A DNA stretch of 64,000 nt from Giesbergeria anulus (GTDB lineage Bacteria; Pseudomonadota; Gammaproteobacteria; Burkholderiales; Burkholderiaceae_C), in the NCBI RefSeq assembly GCF_900111115.1, contig NZ_FOGD01000008.1, positions 1-64,000 on the forward strand. The letters run 5' to 3'. Of this stretch, positions 57,510 to 64,000 are shown in pieces (position 1 is the stretch's first letter; every line of letters begins with the position of its first letter). Made by a program: the position numbers and the translations under genes. The notes below the pieces were generated by a model, which did no database searches, was not told the origin of the DNA, and saw only the letters and a list, made by a program, of their open reading frames with translations.

Positions 57510-58283
57510 TTAAACGCGAAACTCGGCCACCAGTGGCAAATGGTCGGACATGCGCCACCAACTGCGCCCGCGCGGCACCTGCAAGCCTAAGGGCTGCAAG
57601 CCGCGCACATACACATGGTCTAACTGCACGATGGGCAGGCGGGCTGGGTAGGTAAAGGCCCGATGGGGGGTAGCCTCTTCGTATTCATGCAGCCCTTGGC
57701 CTGCCAGCATCCGCTTGATTTGTTGCCCCCAGTCGTTAAAGTCTCCGGCCACCACCAGCGGGCTACCGCCCGGCACCTCACGCTCGATAAAGGCATGCAG
57801 CCGGTGGATTTGCCGCACGCGGCTGCCAGGAATCAGCCCCAGATGCACCACAATGACGTGTACGGGCAGCCCTTGTATCTCCAGCTCCACATGCAGCAAC
57901 CCGCGTTGTTCAAAGCGGTGGTCAGAAATGTCCTCATGCTGGTGCCCTATCACCGGCCAGCGCGTGAGCAGCGCATTGCCGTGCTCGCCGTGGCGGGTAA
58001 CGGCATTGGTGCGGTACACAGCGGCATAGCCTTGCGGGGCCAAAAAATCTGCTTGGGGCTGATCGGGCCAGTGCGCAAAGTATTGCGCCTCGCGCCGGTG
58101 CAGCTTGCGCACCTCTTGCAGGCAAATGATGTCGGCATCGAGTTGCGCCACCGCTGCACCCAAGTTGTGGATTTCTAGCCGCCGCACCGGGCCTAGGCCC
58201 TGCACGCCTTTGTGGATGTTGTAGGTAGCGATGCGCAGGGTGTCGCTGGCGCGTGGGCCCAAGGCCGTGGTGAAACTGTGCAT
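57510..58283 (-). CDS. Endonuclease/exonuclease/phosphatase family protein (YbhP-like)
   Basis: 257 aa. EEP-fold active site: RIATYNIHKGVQG, DIICLQEVRKLHR, HVIVVHLGLIPGSR, LVVAGDFNDW and SDHLPLVAEFRV contain the metal and catalytic Asn/Glu/Asp/His residues. Placed directly before clsB, as ybhP is in E. coli; a lipid-linked phosphodiesterase role is suggested only by this context. Confidence 0.92.
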   Translation of the reverse strand: MHSFTTALGPRASDTLRIATYNIHKGVQGLGPVRRLEIHNLGAAVAQLDADIICLQEVRKLHRREAQYFAHWPDQPQADFLAPQGYAAVYRTNAVTRHGEHGNALLTRWPVIGHQHEDISDHRFEQRGLLHVELEIQGLPVHVIVVHLGLIPGSRVRQIHRLHAFIEREVPGGSPLVVAGDFNDWGQQIKRMLAGQGLHEYEEATPHRAFTYPARLPIVQLDHVYVRGLQPLGLQVPRGRSWWRMSDHLPLVAEFRV

Positions 58284-58314
58284 GGCTGCTTCCTACTTGC
58301 TACTATCGAACATC

Positions 58315-59139
58315 TCAACCGGGCGCACGCACGCTAGCGGCGCGTGTTGGTACGGCGGGCGGCAACTGCTTGGCCTGCAAGGCCCGCGCCTGCACCACCA
58401 GTTGATTGTGCGCGTCCAAAAAAGCAGCGGCAATTACCTTGCCCTCGTTAGTATTGCTCCACCCCATTCCGGCACCGCCGCCGATGCGGCCCAGCACCAA
58501 GCCGCCCACGCCCAAATCGGTGGTGCGGGCCGCGCCGGTGGCCGCCGCCACTTGCTCGGTGGTTTCGTTATCTGAGAGCAGCAAAGCCGTTTGCGCCTCT
58601 TTAAACTTGACTTGCTCGGCCAACCCAATCAGCCCAGCCATGTCGCGCAGCACCGGAATCAAGGCCAAAATACCCGCCAGCCCGCGCCCGGCGTTTTCTT
58701 CGCTGAAAGTCAGGCTGGGGGTGAGGGTGTATTGGGCCTCGTAGCCGCGCCCTTTAGCCACGGTAGAGCCTTCTTTGCGCAGCACCCCGGCTTCTTTCAG
58801 CTCTTGCTCTTGCACCGTGCCCCGCAGTCCGGCGGCCCGATCAACGATACGAAAGCAGCCGCTTTGCTGCGCCAACAATTTGACCAGCGGCACCGGCGAG
58901 GCAGGCAAATGCCCACCCGACCCCATGACATAGCCATGCGGATTCTCGGCCAGCGCTACCGTAGCCACAGGTGCCTCACAACGCACCAACTCCGGCGCAG
59001 CTCCTTGGGCACCCTGCGGCCCTGCTGATCCCGTAACCACCGAGCCGCCTTGGCCCAGTTCGGTTTTTTTCTCGCCGCAACCCGTCAGCCCGATGGCAGC
59101 CCACAGCAGCACCAGAGCGCCCCACGTCATCTTGTGCAT
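58315..59139 (-). CDS. CsgG/HfaB family outer-membrane lipoprotein
   Basis: 274 aa from the ATG at 59139 with AGGA eight bases upstream. Lipobox GLTGCGEKKTE. The mature protein resembles the CsgG/HfaB family: a periplasmic domain (VKLLAQQSGCFRIVDRAAGL, EQELKEAGVLRKEG), TPSLTFSEENAGRGLAGI and a Gly-rich region typical of the transmembrane part (DLGVGGLVLGRIGGGAGMGW). Could form an outer-membrane pore or secretion channel. No curli genes (csgA, csgB, csgE, csgF) are visible nearby. Confidence 0.82.
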   Translation of the reverse strand: MHKMTWGALVLLWAAIGLTGCGEKKTELGQGGSVVTGSAGPQGAQGAAPELVRCEAPVATVALAENPHGYVMGSGGHLPASPVPLVKLLAQQSGCFRIVDRAAGLRGTVQEQELKEAGVLRKEGSTVAKGRGYEAQYTLTPSLTFSEENAGRGLAGILALIPVLRDMAGLIGLAEQVKFKEAQTALLLSDNETTEQVAAATGAARTTDLGVGGLVLGRIGGGAGMGWSNTNEGKVIAAAFLDAHNQLVVQARALQAKQLPPAVPTRAASVRAPG

Positions 59140-59143
59140 GGTG

Positions 59144-60070
59144 TTATTCCTCACTGAAAAAATCGGAGTCAATGCGTTTGAGTTCGTAAGACTTCCAAAT
59201 AGAAACGCCCACGCCATGCTCAATCATCAACTGTGCCAAGCGTTCCCCATCCATCAAAATCACCCGTACCTGCAAGGCTTTGACATATTCACGCGCCTCT
59301 TGGCTAAATTTTGACGTGGTGATGAACACACCGCGATTGGCTTGGCGGCCCGCCAAGGCCCCAACAAACTGCTGGATGTCGGGCCGACCCACGGTTTGAT
59401 TTGTCCAGCGTTTGGCTTGCAGGTAAATGATGTCCAAACCCAGTTTGTCTTGGTGGATAAAACCATCCACGCCCCCATCACTGCCCTGTTGCAACGCCAG
59501 CCCTTGCCCCCCAGTGCCGCCATAGCCCATTGCCAACAACAGTTCCACCACCAGCCGCTCAAAAAATTGCCAAGAATTGGTCTTGATGCGCTCCAAAATC
59601 TCTGCCACCAAGGTGGAGTTGACATCTTTGCGCAAGCGCTCAAACTGCTCTTCTGGCGGTTCTTGTACGACGTTGCCATCGTCTGACTTTTCTTTGCCTG
59701 AAGATTTGGAGGTGTTGATTTGCTCTTTTTTCCAAATGCGGTAGCCCTCACGGGCTTTGGAGAAAAACCCATTGGCTCCCAAAGCCAAGGCCTCCTCGCC
59801 AGTGAGCGTCAATGACCAAACGCCTTTGGATTTGAGCAGATAGCCCGATTTGACGGCATCGACCGAAAAGAACTGAACATACATCCGCCAGCGTGGTGAG
59901 CCGTTGCTCTCAATCTCCTCCAGCGCCCAGGCATCCAGCGGCACATGGGCCGGAATGGCCTCCAAGATGTCTGCCGCCTTCATGGTTTTGCCACCATCGC
60001 GCAAAATACTCATGGCCGCATACATGACCTTGCTAGCCAACAAATGGGATTTAGACAGCGGCTTGGTCAC
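59144..60070 (-). CDS. Mrr-type restriction endonuclease (type IV)
   Basis: 308 aa from a GTG at 60070 with AGGAG nine bases upstream. An N-terminal Mrr-N winged helix (HLLASKVMYAAMSILRDGGK) is joined by a charged linker to a C-terminal PD-(D/E)XK domain with the segments FFERLVVELLLAMGYGG, QQGSDGGVDGFIHQD and IIYLQAKRWTNQTVG, the D and QxK catalytic pieces of Mrr. Cuts methylated DNA in the known family. No methyltransferase is nearby, as expected for a type IV enzyme. A second possible defense gene besides the AbiC-like one. Confidence 0.92.
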   Translation of the reverse strand: MTKPLSKSHLLASKVMYAAMSILRDGGKTMKAADILEAIPAHVPLDAWALEEIESNGSPRWRMYVQFFSVDAVKSGYLLKSKGVWSLTLTGEEALALGANGFFSKAREGYRIWKKEQINTSKSSGKEKSDDGNVVQEPPEEQFERLRKDVNSTLVAEILERIKTNSWQFFERLVVELLLAMGYGGTGGQGLALQQGSDGGVDGFIHQDKLGLDIIYLQAKRWTNQTVGRPDIQQFVGALAGRQANRGVFITTSKFSQEAREYVKALQVRVILMDGERLAQLMIEHGVGVSIWKSYELKRIDSDFFSEE

Positions 60071-60091
60071 AACATACTTCTCCTGAGCATC

Positions 60092-60114
60092 AAAAAGGGC
60101 ACCCGTAGGTGCCC
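60092..60114 (-). terminator. Rho-independent terminator after aspS
   Basis: GGGCACC (60097-60103) pairs with GGTGCCC (60108-60114), loop CGTA; on the minus strand it is followed by TTTTTG. It sits 37 bases after the aspS stop and only about 20 bases upstream of the mrr GTG, so mrr may rely on readthrough or its own promoter. Confidence 0.85.
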
Positions 60115-60151
60115 TTCGATTTTGCCTGTCAGTGTACAGGCACCAGACGGT

Positions 60152-61954
60152 TTAACCCGCCTTGACTGCGTCCAGATTGCGCAAACGGATGTGCAGTTCA
60201 CGCAGTTGCTTCTCGTCCACTGGGCTGGGGGCTTGGGTCAGCAAGTCTTGGGCGCGCTGGGTCTTGGGGAAGGCAATCACGTCGCGGATGGATTCAGCGC
60301 CGGTCATCAGCGTAATCAGACGATCTAGACCGAAGGCCAAGCCACCGTGCGGAGGTGCGCCGTATTGCAGCGCATCGAGCAGGTAGCCAAACTTGGCGCG
60401 GGCATCTTCGGGGCTGATGTTGAGCGCGGCAAACACCTTGCTCTGCACATCAGCACGGTGGATACGCACCGAACCACCGCCCAGTTCCCAGCCGTTGAGC
60501 ACCATGTCGTAGGCTTTGGCAATGCAAGCGCCGGGATCGGTGTCCATCAGGTTCTCGTGGCCATCTTTGGGGCTGGTAAAGGGGTGGTGTACGGCTGTCC
60601 AGCGGTTTTCTTCCTCGTCGTGCTCAAACATCGGGAAGTCCACCACCCACAGCGGTGCCCAGCGGTTTTCAAACAGGCCGTTCTTCTTGCCAAACTCGCT
60701 ATGGCCCACCTTCAGGCGCAGCGCGCCGATGGAGTCGTTGACCACCTTTTCTTTGTCGGCACCAAAGAACAGCAAATCGCCGTCTTGTGCGCCCGTGCGC
60801 TGCATAATTTCAGCCAAGGCGGCATCGTGCAGGTTTTTGACGATGGGCGATTGCAGGCCCTCGCGACCCTTAGCCACTTCATTGACCTTGATCCAAGCCA
60901 AGCCCTTGGCACCGTAGATTTTGACGAATTCGGTGTATTGGTCGATCTCGCCACGCGAGATTTGCGCGCCACCGGGCACGCGCAGCGCCACGACACGGCC
61001 ACCCTTGGTGGTGGCGGGGGTGGAGAACACCTTAAAGTCCACATCCTTCATCACTTCGGTCAGCTCGGTAAATTCGAGCTTGACGCGCAGGTCGGGCTTG
61101 TCCGAGCCAAAGCGGCGCGCCGCTTCTTGGTAGCTCATGATCGGGAACTCGCCCAAATCGACGTTCAGTTGCTGCTTGAACACTTCGGTAATCATGCGCT
61201 GGAAGATGGCGCGGATTTCTTCCTCGTCCAAGAACGAGGTTTCGCAGTCAATCTGCGTGAACTCAGGCTGGCGGTCAGCGCGCAGGTCTTCGTCGCGGAA
61301 GCACTTGGTAATTTGGTAGTAGCGGTCGTAACCCGCCACCATCAACATTTGCTTGTACAACTGGGGCGATTGTGGCAAGGCAAAGAATTGGCCGTCGTGT
61401 ACGCGGCTGGGCACCAAATAATCGCGCGCACCTTCGGGGGTGCTTTTGCCCAACATCGGGGTTTCGATGTCGATAAAACCTTCTTTGTCCAAGAAGTTGC
61501 GCACTTGGATGGCCGTCTTGTAGCGCAGCATCATGTTGCGCTGCATATAGGGGCGGCGCAAATCGAGCACGCGGTGCGTCAGGCGGGTGGTTTCCGACAG
61601 GTTTTCTTCGTCGATTTGGAAGGGTGGCGTGACGGATGGGTTGAGCACGTTCAGCTCATGGCACAGCACTTCGATTTTGCCGCTAGACAGGTTGTCATTG
61701 GTGGTGCCTTCGGGGCGTGCGCGCACCAAACCCTTGATCTGCACGCAAAACTCATTGCGGATGCTCTCGGCGGTTTGGAACATCTCAGGGCGGTCTGGGT
61801 CGCACACCACCTGGACATAGCCTTCGCGGTCGCGCAGGTCGATAAAGATCACGCCACCGTGGTCGCGGCGGCGGTTCACCCAGCCCGACAAGGTAACGGT
61901 TTGGCCCAACAGGGCTTCGGTCACAAGACCACAATAATGGGAGCGCATAGCCAT
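60152..61954 (-). CDS. aspS: Aspartyl-tRNA synthetase
   Basis: 600 aa, class II synthetase. N-terminal OB-fold anticodon domain ([20 protein letters not shown]), motif 2 region with [18 protein letters not shown] and motif 3 [20 protein letters not shown]. The bacterial GAD-type insertion is also present. Might be the non-discriminating type. It follows the fmdB-DUF502 pair as in many betaproteobacteria; a terminator is at 60092-60114. Confidence 0.98.
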   Translation of the reverse strand: MAMRSHYCGLVTEALLGQTVTLSGWVNRRRDHGGVIFIDLRDREGYVQVVCDPDRPEMFQTAESIRNEFCVQIKGLVRARPEGTTNDNLSSGKIEVLCHELNVLNPSVTPPFQIDEENLSETTRLTHRVLDLRRPYMQRNMMLRYKTAIQVRNFLDKEGFIDIETPMLGKSTPEGARDYLVPSRVHDGQFFALPQSPQLYKQMLMVAGYDRYYQITKCFRDEDLRADRQPEFTQIDCETSFLDEEEIRAIFQRMITEVFKQQLNVDLGEFPIMSYQEAARRFGSDKPDLRVKLEFTELTEVMKDVDFKVFSTPATTKGGRVVALRVPGGAQISRGEIDQYTEFVKIYGAKGLAWIKVNEVAKGREGLQSPIVKNLHDAALAEIMQRTGAQDGDLLFFGADKEKVVNDSIGALRLKVGHSEFGKKNGLFENRWAPLWVVDFPMFEHDEEENRWTAVHHPFTSPKDGHENLMDTDPGACIAKAYDMVLNGWELGGGSVRIHRADVQSKVFAALNISPEDARAKFGYLLDALQYGAPPHGGLAFGLDRLITLMTGAESIRDVIAFPKTQRAQDLLTQAPSPVDEKQLRELHIRLRNLDAVKAG

Positions 61955-61984
61955 AGCAAAACTTCCGACGCCGTTGTCGGCGCG

Positions 61985-62623
61985 TTAAGGGTTAGGGGGG
62001 ATCTGGGCAGCAGCCAGCGTCAAAGGATCGACGGGGACAACCACCCCCATGGAGACGATATAGCGCAGCGCGGCATCGACGCTCATTTCTAGCTCGACGC
62101 ACTCGCTTTTGCGCACCATCACAAAATAACCACCGGTGGGATTGGGCGTAGTCGGCACATAGACGCTGACAAATTCGTCGCGCAAATAGCTAGCTACCTC
62201 ACCACTGGGCGAACCGGTGATAAAACCGAGCGTCCAGACGCCTTCGCGGGGCCACTGCACCAGCACCGCTGTACGAAAGGCGTTGCCGCTTTCAGAAAAC
62301 AGCGTGTCTGATACCTGCTTGACGCTGGAGTAAATGGAGCGCACCACCGGGATACGGTGTACCACAGCATCGCCCCACTGCACCAGCTTGCGGCCAGCAA
62401 AATTGCTGGCCAAGGCACCCACGGTCAGCAAAATCATCAGCGTCAACACCACGCCAAAGCCGGGCAGGTGAAAACCCAACAGCCGGTCTGGGTGCCAAGC
62501 CTGCGGTAGGATGAGCAGCGTCTGATCGAGCAGACCCACAATCCAGTTGAGCACCGACAGAGTGATCGCTCCAGGAACAATCACCAGCAGGCCGGTGAAC
62601 AGCCATTTGCGCAGGGCAGACAT
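61985..62623 (-). CDS. DUF502 family membrane protein
   Basis: 212 aa from the ATG at 62623 (MSALRKWLFTGLLVIVPGAI). Two membrane helices (GLLVIVPGAITLSVLNWIVG and HLPGFGVVLTLMILLTVGAL) and a conserved soluble part with HRIPVVRSIYSSVKQVSDTL and VYVPTTPNPTGGYFVMV are typical of DUF502, an inner-membrane protein of unknown role. Conserved order fmdB-DUF502-aspS. Longer frame upstream overlaps fmdB. Confidence 0.93.
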   Translation of the reverse strand: MSALRKWLFTGLLVIVPGAITLSVLNWIVGLLDQTLLILPQAWHPDRLLGFHLPGFGVVLTLMILLTVGALASNFAGRKLVQWGDAVVHRIPVVRSIYSSVKQVSDTLFSESGNAFRTAVLVQWPREGVWTLGFITGSPSGEVASYLRDEFVSVYVPTTPNPTGGYFVMVRKSECVELEMSVDAALRYIVSMGVVVPVDPLTLAAAQIPPNP

Positions 62624-62633
62624 GGGTATGAAC

Positions 62634-62960
62634 TCAGGCTTTGGGGGTAGCGCTGCTGCTGTCTGCGGCTGGTGCTGGCTTGGCGGCATCGGAGCTGGAG
62701 CTGGCCGTACTGGGCGCAGCAGCATCTGTGCCACTGGCGGTTTTATCCGAGGTGGCTGGCGCTGCGGTACCACCGCTACCGCCACGGAAATCGGTCACAT
62801 ACCAGCCCGATCCCTTGAGCTGAAAGCCCGCTGCCGTGACCTGTTTGGTAAAGGCCTCAGCACCGCAGGCAGGGCACTGCGTTAGGGGCGGATCGGACAT
62901 TTTTTGCAGCACATCCTTGGCATGGCCACAGGAGCCGCATTTGTAGGCGTAAATAGGCAT
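62634..62960 (-). CDS. FmdB family zinc-ribbon protein
   Basis: 108 aa from ATG 62960 (MPIYAYKCGSCGHAKDVL). Two CxxC pairs, CGSC and CPAC, form a zinc ribbon; the rest of the N-terminal half is the FmdB motif with FQLKGSGWYVTDFRGG, and the C-terminal half is low-complexity Ala/Ser/Thr/Pro. FmdB-type proteins are short regulatory proteins of uncertain role, commonly preceding aspS. Confidence 0.93.
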   Translation of the reverse strand: MPIYAYKCGSCGHAKDVLQKMSDPPLTQCPACGAEAFTKQVTAAGFQLKGSGWYVTDFRGGSGGTAAPATSDKTASGTDAAAPSTASSSSDAAKPAPAADSSSATPKA

Positions 62961-63046
62961 ATTTTGGGGCCTGGACTGAAAGTGCAAAGCCTTCAATTAT
63001 AGGCTTCCCCCTTGACGGCCAGATGTCTGAGCATTACTAACGGCCT

Positions 63047-64000
63047 TCAAGCCACCGGACTACCTTCGTAATGGGGCGCATGGCCCTTGTGGTTGGCGAT
63101 GAACTGAGGCAGCAAGGAGCCAGCCAGCATCCCAACCAGCGCTGCCAACAAACCAGCCAATTGCTGCGGAAACGCCTGCGACAGCACCGGGCTGGCCACA
63201 AACAGCAGCCAAACCCCTAGCCCCAGTACTACCGCCAGCAGTGCCCCTTGGGTAGTAGCGCGCTGCCAGTACAGGCCGAACACCAAAGGCACAAAAGCCC
63301 CCACCAGCGGCACTTGGTAGGCACCAGACACCATCTCATAAATCGAAGTGCCCTGCATGGTGATGGCATAAGTCAGTACACAGCCAGTAAACACCAGCAC
63401 CGAGACTCGCATTGCCTTGAGCGTCAGGGCATCGCTCATGCCGGGGCGCAGGTTGCGCAAAATGTTTTCGACAAAAGCAGTGGAAGGAGCCAACAGCGTG
63501 GCCGAGGCGGTGGACATGATGGCCGACAACAAGGCTCCAAAGAAGGCAATTTGTAGCGCCAGCGGCATATGCTCCATCACCAGTGTGGGCAGTACCTTTT
63601 GCGGATCATCTTGCAACAGGGCGCGAGCAGTATCGGGCATGATGAGCACAGCGGCTGTTACGACAAACATCGGGATAAAGGCAAACAGCAGGTACAGCAG
63701 CCCGCCAATCACCGGGCCGATGCGGGCGGTGCGGGCGCTGTCCGACGACATGACGCGCTGAAACACGTCTTGCTGCGGGATCGAACCGAGCATCATGGTG
63801 ATGGCTGACGCAATAAAAAAGCTCCACTCTTTAAAGCCGCCGTCTTGCGGAAAGAACTGGAACTTGCCTTCGCGCGCAGCAAAATCAACCACCTTGCCTG
63901 CACCACCAGCCAAATCGGCGGCAAACCACGCAATGGCGATCAGCCCCAAGCCAATCACGATCATCTGCACAAAATCGGTCAGGGCCACCGACCACATGCC
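63047..64000 (-). CDS. Sodium:solute symporter, C-terminal part (runs off window)
   Basis: 318 visible codons on the minus strand, open to the right edge. At least eight membrane helices of the SSS (SLC5-like) fold: VQMIVIGLGLIAIAWFAADL, ASAITMMLGSIPQQDVFQRV, GGLLYLLFAFIPMFVVTAAV, LQIAFFGALLSAIMSTASAT and the final GLLAALVGMLAGSLLPQFIA. Sodium-coupled uptake of an organic solute; proline, pantothenate or an acid cannot be told apart. The start is beyond 64000. Confidence 0.9.
   Translation of the reverse strand, partial: GMWSVALTDFVQMIVIGLGLIAIAWFAADLAGGAGKVVDFAAREGKFQFFPQDGGFKEWSFFIASAITMMLGSIPQQDVFQRVMSSDSARTARIGPVIGGLLYLLFAFIPMFVVTAAVLIMPDTARALLQDDPQKVLPTLVMEHMPLALQIAFFGALLSAIMSTASATLLAPSTAFVENILRNLRPGMSDALTLKAMRVSVLVFTGCVLTYAITMQGTSIYEMVSGAYQVPLVGAFVPLVFGLYWQRATTQGALLAVVLGLGVWLLFVASPVLSQAFPQQLAGLLAALVGMLAGSLLPQFIANHKGHAPHYEGSPVA

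Noticed and set aside
60347-62092. 581-codon plus-strand frame opposite aspS
   Set aside because: Shadow of aspS produced by its codon bias; no family resemblance.

Overview
The window looks like a chromosomal segment of a motile, Gram-negative betaproteobacterium, most likely Burkholderiales and probably Comamonadaceae or a close relative. This is inferred from gene order and protein style: pyrG-kdsA-eno-ftsB, fmdB-DUF502-aspS, yebC-purD-hemF, rsfS-rlmH, tamA-tamB and a short flhD-flhC operon. Most genes are GC-rich and closely packed. No gene-free stretch exceeds 300 bases; the longest gaps (about 160-250 bases) are upstream of the chemotaxis operon, flhD, ispA and the 876-aa c-di-GMP protein, and the candidate sites seen there are listed.

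Layout. 1-8309: a minus-strand signalling block with a short MCP, CheY, a STAS protein, CheA and the N-terminal part of a second MCP, preceded by two tandem degenerate EAL-HDOD proteins. 8397-11556: DUF455 protein, gamma-carbonic anhydrase, Hsp33, and a UPF0175/DUF3368 toxin-antitoxin-like pair whose second gene has an in-frame stop. 11574-19261: ftsB, eno, kdsA, pyrG, coaBC, a small membrane protein, dut, a glycine-zipper lipoprotein, a SlyD-like isomerase and tRNA-Arg(CCT). 19301-31389: tamB, tamA, a moxR/vwA pair split by a GNAT gene and an AT-rich AbiC-like gene, an AI-2E family permease, and two lipoproteins, one FlgO-like. 31458-40004: a cyclophilin with a DUF4214-type tail, flhC-flhD, a sulfurtransferase, a DMT exporter, a Rieske oxygenase, ispA and dxs. 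40147-46000: an orphan TRAP binding protein, a periplasmic-sensor GSDEF/EAL protein, threonine dehydratase and a Gly-rich membrane protein. 46069-54210: yebC, purD, hemF, a complete siaABCD-type operon, rsfS with a histone-like tail, and rlmH. 54226-64000: a frameshifted lysE, a small secreted protein, BLUF, folE, clsB, an EEP-family phosphatase, a CsgG-like lipoprotein, Mrr, aspS, DUF502, fmdB and a partial Na+/solute symporter.

How it fits together. Housekeeping blocks (isoprenoid, CTP/LPS, heme/purine, envelope assembly) alternate with a strong lifestyle-switch theme: flagellar master regulator, chemotaxis, several c-di-GMP proteins, SiaABCD and a blue-light sensor. The accessory signals are the AbiC-like gene, Mrr and the decayed toxin gene. 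The least ordinary sequence features are a repeat resembling the MshEN c-di-GMP-binding motif inside CheA, the cyclophilin-DUF4214 fusion, the AT-rich AbiC-like gene inside a moxR/vwA cluster, and the small secreted gene linked to folE-BLUF.
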